Below are positions 34,181 to 46,013 of a stretch of DNA of 64,000 nucleotides, in pieces. Source of the stretch: Haematococcus lacustris. Lineage: Eukaryota; Chlorophyta; Chlorophyceae; Chlamydomonadales; Haematococcaceae. The translations under genes were made by a program, and so were the position numbers. The DNA is taken from assembly GCA_030144725.1 (NCBI GenBank), contig JASKMD010000027.1:239796-303795 (forward strand). Direction: 5' to 3'. The notes beneath the pieces were generated by a model. That model made no database searches. It saw nothing but the letters and a program-made list of their open reading frames with translations, and was not told the origin of the DNA. Every line of letters starts with the position of its first letter. The first letter of the stretch is position 1.

Positions 34181-37140
34181 CTATGCCTTGGTGGAAGCCA
34201 GGCTGTCCTTGGCTGCGGCGATGATGTGCTTGGTGGTGATGCCGAACTTCTCGTACAGGATGTTTGCAGGCGCTGAGGCACCGAAGGTGTCAATGCCGAT
34301 GTGCTTCCCATGCCAGCCGATGTACCTGCAAGCCAGCACCACACACATCATGCTGGTGATGCAGGAGCACGAGCATCAGTGAGCCAGCCGGCACGACTTG
34401 CACTATATCACACATGTCCTCTTACTCCATGAGATTCACCACTACAGCCAGCTGCGCGCAGGGGTTGCTGTCAGAACTGGCTGCAGCTTGTGTCGCCATC
34501 ACAGCCAGCTGGGCAACGGGGGCAACACTTGAACAATGGTTTAGAGGAACTTGGTGAGGTGCCTAGTCAAGCTGGTGGGGTAGCATATTGCTTCAGCCAG
34601 CCAGCCAGTTAGCCTACAGGGTGCCAGGCATGTCTCTCACCTCTCCCAGCCAAAGCTGGAGCCAGCCTCCACCGAGACGCGTGCCGCCACCGACTTAGGC
34701 AGAACACTATCCCTGTACTCGGCGCTCTGCTCCTCAAACAGCTCCCAGCACACCATGGACACCACGCGTGCCTTCACGCCCTCCTTGCCCAGCGCCTGCG
34801 TGGGGTGAATGGAAAAGGGTGACCACATGGCTTAGGGTGAAAGGAAAAGGGGGACCACACGACATGGGGTAAGTAGAAAAGGGTGGCACAGTGAGAATGT
34901 GTGTAAGTGTACTAGTGTACGACGTGGATGCTATCCATCCATCAAGGATGGCTGATGATGGATACCCAGCGCACCATGACTCTTGTGGGCCTCATACCCC
35001 ACCCTCGTCCCCCAACCTGCCCGCAGTCACCTCTACCAGCAGCCAGGCCTGGCTGAAGCTGGCAACACTCACCCTGCTCCCACCCCATCCGCCCAACCCT
35101 GCACCTAGGCCTGCTGGCACTGGGCCCTGCATTGCTCTGCCTGTGGACCCCCTCCCGGCGCCCATCCCCTCCCCCGCACCCCACTGCGCAGCCCCTCCCC
35201 CTCACCCCACTGCTCAGCCCCTCCGCCCTCTCAGGCGTGTGTCTGCACCCTCTCATCACCCTCTCATCGCTCCCAACCCTCACCTCTGCCTGCCCCCTGC
35301 CCCACACTCAGCCCCTTCATCCCACATCCAGCCCCTCAGCCCCACACCCAGCCCTCCCTGCCTCCGCCCCCCTCACCTCTGCAGCCTCATACGCCAGCTG
35401 CAGCTCCGAGCCCGTGCCCAGCAGGATGACATCAGGGGTGCCCTCCGTGTCCTTGATGGTGTAGCCGCCCTTAGCCACGCCCTCCTGGCTGGTGCCTGGC
35501 AGGCTGGGCATGTTCTGGCGTGACAGGGCGATGGTGGTGGGGCGCTTGCGCTCAGCCACGGCCACCTTGTAGGCGCCAGCGGTCTCGTTGCCTCCCGCTG
35601 GCCGCATCATCAGCATGTTGGGCATGGCGCGGAAGGACGCCAGGTGCTCGATAGGCTGGTGGGTGGGGCCGTCCTCACCCAGGCCAATGGAGTCGTGGGT
35701 CATCACTGTGGGGAGCAACGGGGCAAGACAGGGGGGCGAGCTAGGCAAGACAGACGTCCGCAGCTGAGGGCCAGCCAGGGCAGGCCAGGGTAGAGCAGGG
35801 CCAGTAGGTGAGGTGTGAGGGAGGCATGAGATCAAGGAGGTGAGCAGAAACGGACGTGGTAGTCAGAGCATGGGCAGAGCAAGGGAGAGCCATGAGCAAG
35901 GCATGAGCAGCAACAGGAGGTCAGGGCTGGCAGCCTGCAGTGCCAAGCCCACTACACCTTACACTGCCAACTTCGTGATCAGGGGCCGTGGCAAACAGCA
36001 CAGCAACGGAGCCCCCTGACCCCTGGTCCCACGCACACCAGGCACCAGCTCACCGTAGATGGTGCCAGTCTCCGACAGCGCACTCATGCGCATGGCTGAG
36101 CGCATGTAGTCTGTGAAGATGAAGAAGGTGGCGCAGTAGGGGATGAGGCCCGAGGCGTGCAGGCCAATGCCGTTGCAGATGGCGCCCATGGCATGCTCAC
36201 GCACACCAAACCGGGTGTTGCGCTCAGCGTACTGGCCCTTCTGGAAGTCGCCAAACATCTTCATCAGGGTCAGGTTGGAGGAGGCCAGGTCAGCGGAACC
36301 GCCGATGAGACCGGGCAGGACGGGGGCCAGGGCATTCAGCATGGTCTGGCTGTGCTGCCGGGTGGCCAGCTGCTTGTCCTCAGGGGTGAAGGTGGGCAGC
36401 GCCTTGGCCCAGCCCTGAGTAGCGGGGCAGAGCAGGAGAGAGCAGCGTGGAGGGGAGCAGCAGGGAGGTAGGGGTAGGGGGGGGGTGGGGCCAAGCAGCC
36501 AAGAGCAGGTGGTGTAGGAAGGGAGGGTAAGGAGGCAAATGGTGGTGGTGTTGACGGGAGGGGGGGAGCAGGCACATGGGTAGACACAACCAGCCTGTGA
36601 GGGGAGGGTTGAGAAATAGTCAGGACAGAATTCAAATACCCCCTAGTATCTCCCTAATTGAACCTACTTTCCCCATTCCCTGACTATTTCTCAACCCTCC
36701 CCTTGCAGGCTATTCCTGTGGGCCAGCCCTACATCACGCCCTAGTTCAAGCTAGAGAGAAAATGGAACTTCCCTGCCGCTGTGTAAGACACCCCTGTGCC
36801 CCAGCCAGCACTACTTCTGTCTAGGACACAATAGCCTTTCCGCTGCCATGCGTCCGCCATGCTGCCCGGCACTGCACCCTCCTGGTGCTATGCAGCAGCA
36901 GGAGCAGCAGCTATGCCCTGCCCTGCCCTGCCTACCTCAGGCAGCTCGCCGGAGATGAGCTGCTTGAACTCCGCATACTCCTTGGGGTACTTTGCAGCGT
37001 AGGTCTCGCAGTCAGCGTGCCACTGGGCCTCAGCCTTGGCACCGTTGGTGGCGGCCTGCAGCGTCGCACGCGAAGCCACAGCTGTTGGTTGAAGTACTGA
37101 GGCGGTTGTGGTTAATGTGGGGGACCATGTAAGCCGGCAG

Positions 37141-37174
<34 letters not shown>

Positions 37175-40128
37175 GTGTACCAGAATTGAGACGGCCACAG
37201 GCTTTGGCACTCCCAGCCAAGGACCAACTCAGGTCAGACAAGACAGACACGCTGGCCTTGCCATACCTCTACCCCAGTCACTGACACCTGCCATGTGCCA
37301 TGAGAATGGGCCAGTCATGGAGACGAGTTGCAACCCTTGCCCACCCTGGACATGAATTGTAACCCCTCCTTGTTTCTGACCCGACCTGGAACATGATTTT
37401 TGTACCTAGCGAGTATTGGCTGTGAGTTGTGACCCAAGCTAGTAGGTGCTTGTCAGTGTCCAGAGTCTGGGGCGGAGCCGAGTGTGGGGGTGGTAGGGGT
37501 GGTAGGGGCGTATCCTCACATGGCTCAGGAGGCAACCCAGTCACGCAGGGGGACAGGAGGTTTTGGACTTTGGAAGGGCTGGAAACCAGCTTGGTGTGCA
37601 AGGGGCAAGGGGTGAGCATCTTCCCATGGCTCAGCACACACCACCCTCCTCAGTGCTCGCACTGCAGCCCCAGCCCCAGCAGCAGTAGAGTGAGGGCGAG
37701 GTAAGAAGGGCAGGGGGCGCGCATGGACAGAGCAAGGCAGAGAAGGGGTGGCAGAGGCGGAGGCACCCACATGGCGGAATGCCTCGTACACATCCTCAGG
37801 CACCTCAAACTCTCCGTACTGCCAGCCCAGGTTCTTGCGGGTGGCAGCTGTCTCCTCAGCACCCAGGGCAGCGCCATGCACCTCATAGGTGTTGGCCTTG
37901 TTGGGAGAGCCATAGCCAATCAGGGTGGACACCTGCACAATAGGCCACCCGCACCTCTTAATTCCTCCGTAACCACCTCGCCTTGGCCTCATCCTCGGCT
38001 ACTTTTGCTAAGAAACACGAACTCTGGCCTGGCCTCTGCACACACACACACACTGGCCTCTGCACACACTGGCCTCTGCACACACACACACAGAACTGGC
38101 CTCTGCACACACACACACACCTCCCTCACCACCGCCCCTAACCCTGTGGGCCTCATCTTGCCAAGTAGATCTGAACACCTTCACTCCAGCTTGTCTGGCA
38201 GCCGTGAGGGAGGACAGCGTCTGCCTGACCTACAACTTGGCCTGACCAGGCTTTTTGCGAGTCTGCCTGACCACTAGCCTCTTGCGCTCAACCTCAGCCC
38301 ACCCCTGCCTTTCCCAGCAAGTACTTCAGTGCCCAACCTGCAGCCTGACCTCAGGTTCTTTCAAGTATGTCTGACCACAAGCACATTGCGCTGAACCTAA
38401 CCCCTGCCTCGTCAACCCCACTGCCACGCCCCTACCCTTACCCCTACTCCTGTCAACACTGCCATGCCCCATACCTTGAGCAGGGTGGGCTTGTCCGTGA
38501 CAGTCTTGGCCTCAGCAATGGCAGCACGGATGGCATCATAGTCACGGTTTCCATCCTTGATGGTGATCACGTGCCAGCCCAGGGCCTGAAGCCAGACAGT
38601 GAGCCAGACAGGGCGAGACAGCTAGCCTTGTCGACCTTGTCACCTGCAGCCTCCTCCCCATTGCAACATCTGCCCATGCCTCTCATAACTAACATTCAAC
38701 ATAACTTACAACCAACAACTGCACAACCAGTCGCAAATTTCTCCAGAGTGCAACCAGCGACTTGCAAAACTCCTTCTTGCCCAGCTTGCACCTCACAGCG
38801 CTGCCGGTGAGCCTGAATCAGTGCCAGAGCCCCTCCTGCCTCCTGCCTACACCAGCTGTGTACCTCGTAGCGCTTGGCCACATCCTCAGTGAAGGAGATG
38901 TCGGTGTTGCCGTCAATGGAGATCTTGTTGTCGTCATACAGGGCGATGAGCTTGCCCAGGCCCCAGTGACCCGCCAGGGAGCAGGCCTCGTTGGAGATGC
39001 CCTCCATCATGCACCCATCACCCAGGATGCAGTACCTGTCAACACCGCCACCACCACCATCACCATGACCACCACCATCCATCCATCATATGTCTCCAGC
39101 CACAGTGTCTGTGGAATGCCTGTGGAATCTGCGCCTGTGCAAATCTGTGCCTGTGCAAACTTAACAACATGACCCTGACTGTGCATACCTGAGCATGCCT
39201 GGTCACTGAGTCAAAGCCAGGTGTAAGAAAAAGCCACTGTGTGTGGGCAGGTGTGCAGTCACAATGAGGATGCAGTCACTACAAGGTTGCAGGTTGCATG
39301 GCACCATGATAATGGTTAAATCGCTTAATGCCAGCACAATCAGCATGCCCTGGACTTACGTGTAGTGGTCCACGATCTTGGGTGCATCTGGCTTGTTGAA
39401 GCGAGCAGCCAAGTGAGCTTCAGCGGCAGCCAAACCCACAGCATTGCAGATGCCCTGGCCAAGAGGACCTGCGAACACAATTATTCTCCATGTGAGCACC
39501 AGATGCATGGCAGGGGCAGTATGGCCAGGAACCAGATTGCCCCATGACTCCCATGCTTCCTAGCTCGCCTTACCTGTAGTCACCTCCACACCAGCTGTGA
39601 TGAAGTTCTCAGGGTGGCCTGGGGTCACGCTGCCCCACTGGCGGAAAGACTTCAGGTCATCCAGCTGCAACACAATATCGCACAACATCAAGGCCAATGC
39701 GCCGCGATTAGGATAAGAAAGCGTTCGCCGCCTACCGTGACGCTGGAGTAGCCAGCCAGATGCAGCAGCGCGTACTGGAACATGGATCCGTGGCCGGCAG
39801 ACAGCACGAAGCGATCGCGATTGAACCATTTGGGGTTGGCGGGGTTCAGGTTCATGACCTCGTTGTACAGAATGTAGCCCATCGGGGCGCAGCCCATGGG
39901 CATCCCAGGGTGCCCAGACTTGGCCTTGTTCACGGCATCGATCGCCAGGAAGCGGATGGCGTTCACGCACTTATCCACGACCTCCGTGCTGATAGCCGGG
40001 GCAGCAACCGCGGCCTGGGCCTGCACATGCTTGACCCGCGGCGCTGCGATGCGGCGAGGCACCACAGCTGCCTTGCGGCCCACAAGTGACCCAGCCTGTG
40101 TCTGCTTTCCATAGCACTTGGTCTGCAT
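34181..40128 (-). CDS. TKL1: Transketolase, chloroplast (Calvin cycle / pentose phosphate)
   Basis: Thiamine-diphosphate enzyme that moves two-carbon units between sugar phosphates in the Calvin cycle. Eleven exons: 39736-40128, 39574-39664, 39360-39468, 38864-39035, 38475-38585, 37771-37932, 36936-37055, 36054-36414, 35377-35705, 34641-34795 and 34181-34325, total 2148 nt, 715 aa, as expected for an algal chloroplast enzyme. The first 45 or so residues ([19 protein letters not shown]...) look like a transit peptide. Key motifs are [77 protein letters not shown] with NKISIDG (TPP/metal motif), [45 protein letters not shown] (active-site region), [14 protein letters not shown], and the C-terminal [19 protein letters not shown]. 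All junctions are GT-AG and in phase. It is divergent from the RRM gene at 40740. Confidence 0.97.
37141..37172. repeat. CAG microsatellite in transketolase intron
   Basis: About ten CAG triplets on the plus strand (CTG in sense), about 85 nt upstream of the acceptor at exon edge 37055. Confidence 0.9.
38038..38122. repeat. CA-rich repeat (CACACACTGGCCTCTG)
   Basis: CA dinucleotide runs separated by CTGGCCTCTG, about four units, in a transketolase intron. Confidence 0.9.
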
Positions 40129-40739
40129 TTTTGGCTGAGAACTGCAAGTGGGAGCACGTTGCTCGTTGTCGAAAGATCAGGTTCTTTTCCGCCTAGTGTG
40201 ACGCAGGGAATGAGGTCCCTACACAGAATGCCGCACTGCGCGCCAGAGTCGCTGTCTATGCCTGTGGATGTGCGAAGCAAGAAAATGGAGACCTGTTCCT
40301 AAGCGACCCTCATGGTTGCTGGTGCAAAAGTTCACTCCTAGCAAGGACACCATCCCAGTGTCTGTATCCCAGCGTTCAGGCTCGGCATCATACGGTTTCC
40401 AACGGAATATCTCGAATATCTGGAATATTTCCTGCTTGCCCTTGTACTTGTAGTATGTATGGCGTCAATGTGCTTCAAATGTGTGTGGCCGGAGCTCTGG
40501 CTCTGGCCAACATTTCCAATGCAGACCAACAATGTAGGATCAGACGCAGTTCCCAGTCTTGCCACTAATGAGTCATGTGGAAATAAAGAAGGTGAAGGTC
40601 TGCCCAGACCGGGCAATGCCCCCCAGCGGGCATTTCCATAGATAGGATTGAATGCCATGGAGCAAATCCATGGGTTTTCTTTCAACTTGCCATGCACCAG
40701 CATCGAACGTCTCGCGCAGAGCTGCACGCCACAACCACT
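40129..40739. promoter_or_regulatory. Divergent transketolase / RRM-protein promoter region
   Basis: Both genes are transcribed outward from this 0.6-kb region. A cluster of three 9-bp GAATATCTC-like repeats followed by TTTCC lies at 40404-40432. No TATA box is evident. Confidence 0.5.
40404..40432. promoter_or_regulatory. Triple GAATATCTS motif, candidate regulatory site
   Basis: GGAATATCT-CGAATATCT-GGAATATTTCC: three direct 9-bp units, AT-rich in a GC-rich setting. They occupy a shared promoter about 280 nt from the transketolase start and 310 nt from the RRM gene start. The GAA spacing (9 nt) is not the classical heat-shock element spacing, so the factor is unknown. Confidence 0.3.
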
Positions 40740-42540
40740 ATGTCGGGCTATCCAGACTACTCCAACTACTATAGCGCGCCCCCTGCGCAGCCAGACCAGC
40801 ACTCCCAGCAGTACGGCGGCCCTCCCGGCGGATACGGTGCTCCTCCACCTAGCTATGCATCACATGCAGCACCCAGTCCGTACCCAGCGCCAGTTCCATA
40901 TGGCGCGGGCCCCCACAGCTATGGTGGCACCTCAGCGTATGCTGCGCCAGCATCTTCCGATGAGGTTCGCACCGTCTTTATGACGGGCTTCCCGCCAGAC
41001 ATGAAGGACCGTGAATTGAACAACCTGATGCGCTTCATGCCTGGTTACGAGGTAACCCCCCATCTGGGATGCTTGGCACTTGCTCGGCTGCGTGCTTCCC
41101 ATCTCGATCTCACTGCGCGTTGCTATTTGCGTTGTGCTGTTATTCTGCACAGCAAGCCCAGATGAATTGGAAGAATGGACAGGCACAGGGGTTCGCTCTG
41201 TTTGCATCAGCGGCTTACGCGCGTGCCGCATGCGACCAACTTCAGCAGTTGAAGTGAGTTGCGAAAGCTGCATGACCATCGTGGCTGGCCCATCGCACGA
41301 CCCATGTGAGACACCGTGCCTTGCAGTTTTGATGAGAATTCAGTGCTGCGCTGTGAGATGGCACGCAAGAACATGTACATCAGGAATGAGGACCCAGCTC
41401 TGAAGCGTGCACGTGTGGGGGGAGGTGGCTACGCTGGCACCAGCTACCCTCCATCTGCATCTTCTGCTGCACCATACAGGCCTTCGCAGGTCGGCATACT
41501 TATCAGTCCTTACAGAGCATGAGTTGATAATAAATGTTTGTTATCACCAGTCTGTCATCACCAGTGTCACCGCCTTGCAGCTGCCCAGGAGATACCATTT
41601 GTGCTGGTGTGTATTGGCCTCCTTGTGCAGCCTTACTCAGGCAGTGGCGGATCCCCTGCCGACAATCCTCCATGCAACACCTTGTTTGTGGGGAACCTGA
41701 GTGAGACTGTCAGCGAAGCGGAGCTCCATGCAATTTTTGGGAACCAGCCAGTGAGTCCTTACAGCAGCATTGAGATTCCTGGCAGAGCAGGCAAGGCAAG
41801 GTCATCATCATCATCATGTTACAGCCCGTATGGTAAGAATGTTGCGCCAATGGTGTTTGAGATGCCAATCATCTCTCTACGCAGGGATTCTGCCAGCTGA
41901 AGGTGGTGCGCGGACGCAACACAACAGCGTTTGTGGAGTATGACTCTATTCCCTCAGCCATGGCTGTACATGATGGGCCTCAGGTGCAGCTCCATAGCTT
42001 TGTTGGTTGCATATAGCCATAGAGCAGGAAAGAACTGTTGAGCACTTGCTACTGTTGTTGATTGTTGCATCCTGCAGCAAAACGCGATCCTGGCGTCCAA
42101 TGCTGATCGTGGTGGCATCCGGATCCAGTATAGCCGGAACCCTTTTGGAAGGAAGCGTGACTATGCAGGTGTGTTGCTCTGGGTTGACCAAGGCCAGAGT
42201 TCCAGCGGTGCAATGCTAGGCACAGCATGCCTATGCCCTGGGTGCCATTGCCTTAGCTGAAGGCTGGTGTTGATAGCTGAAGGCTGGTGTCGATGACTGA
42301 CGACTGATGCAGGTGCAAACGGGCCTCCCCCGGCCACCGCCCCAACTGGGCAGAACACAAGCGTGTACGACCCATTGCCCTATGATGGCAGCGGCGGACC
42401 AGCTGACAACCACGCACCGTAAGTGGCTGCTGCTGAGTTGGATACATCAGCGGAGTGAGACAATGGAAGTAGGGTCATGCTGGGTCAAGATCAGCAATGC
42501 TGCCGGTCCCATTGCATCTGTTTGCAGGGGAACTGCCTGA
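40740..42540 (+). CDS. RNA-binding protein with two RRM domains (RBPMS/scw1-like)
   Basis: Eight exons: 40740-41051, 41153-41253, 41327-41489, 41631-41750, 41885-41983, 42078-42168, 42313-42418 and 42528-42540, total 1005 nt, 334 aa. The N-terminus is Pro, Tyr, Gly and Ser-rich (MSGYPDYSNYYSAPP), likely disordered. RRM1 has RTVFMTGFPPDMKDRELNNL, then MNWKNGQAQGFALFASAAYA. RRM2 has CNTLFVGNLSETVSEAELHA, QLKVVRGRNTTAFVEYDSIP and GGIRIQYSRNPFGRKRD. This arrangement, RRM1 with TGFP and the RRM2 tail RIQYSKNPFG, is that of plant and algal relatives of RBPMS, couch potato and yeast scw1/Whi3, which bind mRNA and affect stability or localisation. The start at 40740 gives the conserved MSGYPD; an in-frame ATG at 40692 would add 16 residues. 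The last exon is tiny (P-G-T-A-stop). Confidence 0.93.
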
Positions 42541-43990
42541 GATGTGACGTGGCTGGGCACTGTGGTGAGTTCCTAGGTCTGTCTACAGCTGCCGCCAGCT
42601 ACCTGCCTGCATCTGTGAACCCATAGACTGCACTGCATCACGTGCTCAATGCTGCGCTGCCCACTGCTGCAGATGCACCCACTGCACCACTCACGCACCA
42701 GCCATCGACGCACCACATGATGGCACAGCTGGCATGGGGGTGCAGCACCAGCAGTGCAGACATGCGCATGGCATGCATGGCACCTAGAGGTGCGCAGCGT
42801 GCCCATGAGTGCATGTGGCCTGTGCACCGGTGGCTGACGTCATTGTGTTTGGTAAGGAATGCAGCTATGATGCCAAGGCATATATGGGCAGCTAAGCCAA
42901 GCAGCCCAGAGGATGCCAGCATAGAAGCTCCCCCCCTCCTGCCTTTGGGTGCGCATGCTATTGTTTGGGCATGGCGTGCTCGTTCCCAGTGTAATGAACG
43001 ATGTTGGCCCTGTCCAGCTTTGGCTTGGTTGACGGCCCTTGTTTCATTGCGTCTAAAACACCGTGGCATGAAGAAGGCTATGCCATTAAACTGAAAGTAG
43101 CGCAGGCGGATACAAGATTGGTACGATGCAGTTCTAATCTGACAATGAAGTGCCGCTCTGCCATTTTCATCGGAATGACCATTTCTGCTTTGTTGGCTGC
43201 AACGATCGCAGCGCACTGCCGAGTGGCGCAGGGCCGTGCAACCAAGTTCGTAATAGAAATGCAACTTTAGCCTAATACAAATCAGTTAGTGGCACTTGCT
43301 GATAGTGTGCGAGGGTGCAAGCAATCGAGAGAAGCAAACAAGTACGCAGAGGGATGGGCACTGATGGTACAAGACGCGGTTGGGCGGATGTCGAGCGCCC
43401 GCAACTAACAGAAAACCTACCCCCGGTTATTTCATCATGGCTTTCACCGCTGAAGCCGTCAGCCGTTACCCCCGGGAATCAAAAGGACGCCGTGTCTCAG
43501 CCACGTGATTCTATATATGTGTCGCATCTTGGATAGAAGACTCTGTGAGAAGGGGCACAGCCGTGCCAACTTCTCAGATGCACTGGTCACACTAAACAAG
43601 TTAAACCTAAGCAAGTGGTCCTGGACTGACATCGCCACTACACTCCCACTCAGGCCTTGACCATGAAGCTAAAGCGTAACGTGAAGGAACGTCACAGGAA
43701 AAGAGACTACATGCAGGAAACCATGCGTGTCCATGCAAGCTCACAACAGAAGTGAAGATGATGACATAATGATATGATGTTAGGAGGAGATGACATCTGA
43801 GCACTATGTGGCAGCAGATGATCAAGCAACAAGTGTAGAGAGCATGCAAGCTAGCAGGTACAGACACGGACAAACAAGGCAGGTATGCACTTCTAACATG
43901 GGCTGCACCATGACACATGGATTTCAGACTTCACAAATGGCTTGACTGCTGTACGCAAACATGCCACCAAACCACAACATAAGCTGGCCT
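42541..43990. other. 3' flank of RRM gene; no further gene seen
   Basis: No coding sequence recognised. A sense TGTAA at 42990-42994, 450 nt after the stop, is a reasonable poly(A) signal for the RRM gene. The sequence is less GC-rich and non-repetitive. Open frames on both strands are mutually overlapping and unlike known families. Confidence 0.45.
42990..42994 (+). promoter_or_regulatory. Possible polyadenylation signal TGTAA (RRM gene)
   Basis: TGTAA in sense orientation, 450 nt downstream of the RRM-protein stop codon. A 3' UTR of that length is common in green algae. Confidence 0.35.
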
Positions 43991-44524
43991 GTCCCACCGG
44001 GCTGACTCTAGCCTACCCTCATGCCCTCCTTGCATGCCCACAACTTCTTGCCAGGCAGCGTTAGCGTGTCCGCCACCGTGTCTGCCGTGGGGCAGTAAGT
44101 GGACTGCATGCAGGAGAACAGCCACATCAGACCGCCCATCGGCTCGTTGAGCTGCTCACCCTCCATCACCAGCCTCATGCCGAGTGGGAGATGCAGCTGG
44201 CGGGAGTTGCACTCTGGCCATCTTGGCATCCATGGCACGGCCCCACTCCTCAGCTTCACGCCTCAACATAGCCTTGCTGAAGAAGCGGCGCTTGGTGGAG
44301 GAGCTAACTACAGCTGCCCTGCTGCCCACCAAAGCTTCCTACTCCCACTGCTCCCAGCACCCTCACTGTTGTTGCAACTGACGTTGCGTGTTGAGTGTCA
44401 CACGGTGAGGTAGTCGCTGAACTTGACTGTGGGTTTGTGTGGGCGGGAGGAGCGACGCAAAGGCGGTGGGTGCTTGGGTGCGGGAGCGAGCATGGGAGCC
44501 GGAGACTCCACCCCACTAGCCCCA

Positions 44525-44942
44525 CGTAAACTAACCCCCAGCCCCACCTAAACTAACCCCCAGCCCCACCTTAACTACCCCCAGCCCCACCTAAACGAAC
44601 CCCCAGCCCCACCTTAACTACCCCCAGACCCACCTGAACTAACCCCCAGCCCCACCTTAACTACCCCAGCCCCACCTAAACTAACCCCAGCCCCACCTAA
44701 ACTAACCCCCAGCCCCACCTTAACTACCCCCAGCCCACCTAAACTGACCCCAGCCCCACCTAAACTAACCCCCAGCCCCACCTAAACTAACCCCCAGCCC
44801 CACCTAAACTAACCCCCAGCCCCACCTTAACTACCCCCAGCCCCACCTAAACTAACCCCCAGCCCCACCTAAACTAACCCCCAGCCCCACCTTAACTACC
44901 CCCAGACCCACCTGAACTAACCCCAGACCCACCTGGACTACC
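44525..44942. repeat. 22-bp minisatellite (CCCCAGCCCCACCTAAACTAAC)
   Basis: About 19 units of CCCCAGCCCCACCTAAACTAAC, alternating with a CCTTAACTAC variant. It lies where the Ser/Gly-rich integrase-RT linker of the copia remnant would be. Confidence 0.93.
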
Positions 44943-45169
44943 CGGGGCAGCAAGGGGGTCACCCCCACTGCCCGCTTGTCCCCCACCGCCACTGCTGCTG
45001 TTGCTGCTGACATGGGCGATGGGGGTTGACAACAGGGGCCACTCCCCTGCTACCCTCGCTGCCGCTGTTACTGCTGACCGCACCATGTGATCTACTCCCC
45101 TCCTGGATGCATCGCCCACGGGCGGGGCAGCCAGCTCAGCGGGTGCTAGGACAGCATAAGGAGCAAAGC

Positions 45170-45190
45170 GGGTTAGGGTTAGGGTTAGCA
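45170..45190. repeat. Short TTAGGG run
   Basis: GGGTTAGGGTTAGGGTTAG inside the copia remnant; three TTAGGG units, interstitial. Confidence 0.85.
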
Positions 45191-45690
45191 CGGCCTGCTC
45201 GTTGAACAACACAGATTTGCTGACGTGAATCCTGCCCCCAGTCCAAACCCGGTAAGACTTTCCCCCCCGCTCGTAGCCAACAAACACACCCTTCACAGAG
45301 CGGCTGCCCAGCTTGCTGGCAGGCATGGGGTCATGCACGTATGCCGGGCAGCCCCACACCCGCAAGTGCGACACATCAGGCTTAACGCCAAACATGAGCT
45401 CATGGGGAGTGCAAGGCTTGCCCGACACGGCACTGAGGGTGTGAAGATCTGCAGCGGTGTGAAAAGCTTCACCTTACAAGTGCTTGGGGGTGCCGGATGC
45501 CTGTGTCATGGCCCGGACACACTCTTCAAGAGTGCGGTTTATGCGTTCAGCACTGCCATTCATTTCAGGGCTGCAGGGGGCGGTTTGCTCATGGATCACC
45601 CCTTCTGCCCGCAGCCAGGCTTGTAGCTCCCCCCCCGTGAACTCACCCCCCCCTGTCTGTGCGGAGGGTTTTGAGGGTGTGCCCAAAGTT

Positions 45691-46013
45691 TAGCGGCGCA
45701 ATGTGTTCAAAAGATTTGAGTTAGTGTAGAAACGGTTCACATGGCATGCCAAACCGATGTAATAGCGCCCCTCCATATACACGCACGGACCCCTGCTGGT
45801 CCTACAGCTGCATCCGTCACTGGTCTTGTTGCTGCATCCGTTCTTGGTCCTGCAGCTGCATGGGCTGTTCGGGCACACCAGCTCTGATGACGTGCACCTT
45901 GCCATGCTTCATGCATGTGCAGCCATCAAACTGCATTGCTTGTCCTTGCCGAACCCTGCCGTGCACCATGTGCCTACCACCACCACCACCTCCCAATCTC
46001 TACATCCCCCACC
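45691..46013. other. Copia remnant flank, no gene
   Basis: The minus strand has an open stretch (45690-45905, Cys and Ser-rich) upstream of the integrase remnant that I cannot match to a copia gag or protease. It leads straight into the pentamer array. Confidence 0.35.

Larger units (their letters stand above)
44000..45690 (-). pseudogene. Decayed Ty1/copia LTR-retrotransposon (integrase, possible RT start)
   Basis: Minus-strand fragments of a copia polyprotein in the expected order. The integrase core is LKTLRTDRGG, then EFTGGELQAWLRAEGVIHEQ and APCSPEMNGSAERINRTLEE (45474-45690), followed by AEAFHTAADLHTLSAVSG-type sequence and GCPAYVHDPMPASKLGSRSV with KGVFVGYERGGKSYRVW (44892-45470). A Ser/Gly-rich linker follows. 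Near 44160-44300 the peptide AEEWGRAMDAKMA resembles the first residues of copia reverse transcriptase; this last part is tentative. It is broken by a frameshift at the C8 run (45646-45653, plus strand), an in-frame stop before GEAFHTAA (about 45472), and further stops. No LTRs found. The linker is expanded into a 22-bp minisatellite. Confidence 0.8.

Noticed and set aside
40404..40432. Classical heat-shock element
   Set aside because: GAA units are spaced 9 nt apart in direct orientation, not alternating inverted nGAAn/nTTCn at 5-nt steps. Kept only as an unnamed candidate motif.
42541..43310. Open frames of 150-208 codons on both strands downstream of the RRM gene
   Set aside because: They overlap each other antisense, lack domains and lie in the expected 3' UTR and spacer.
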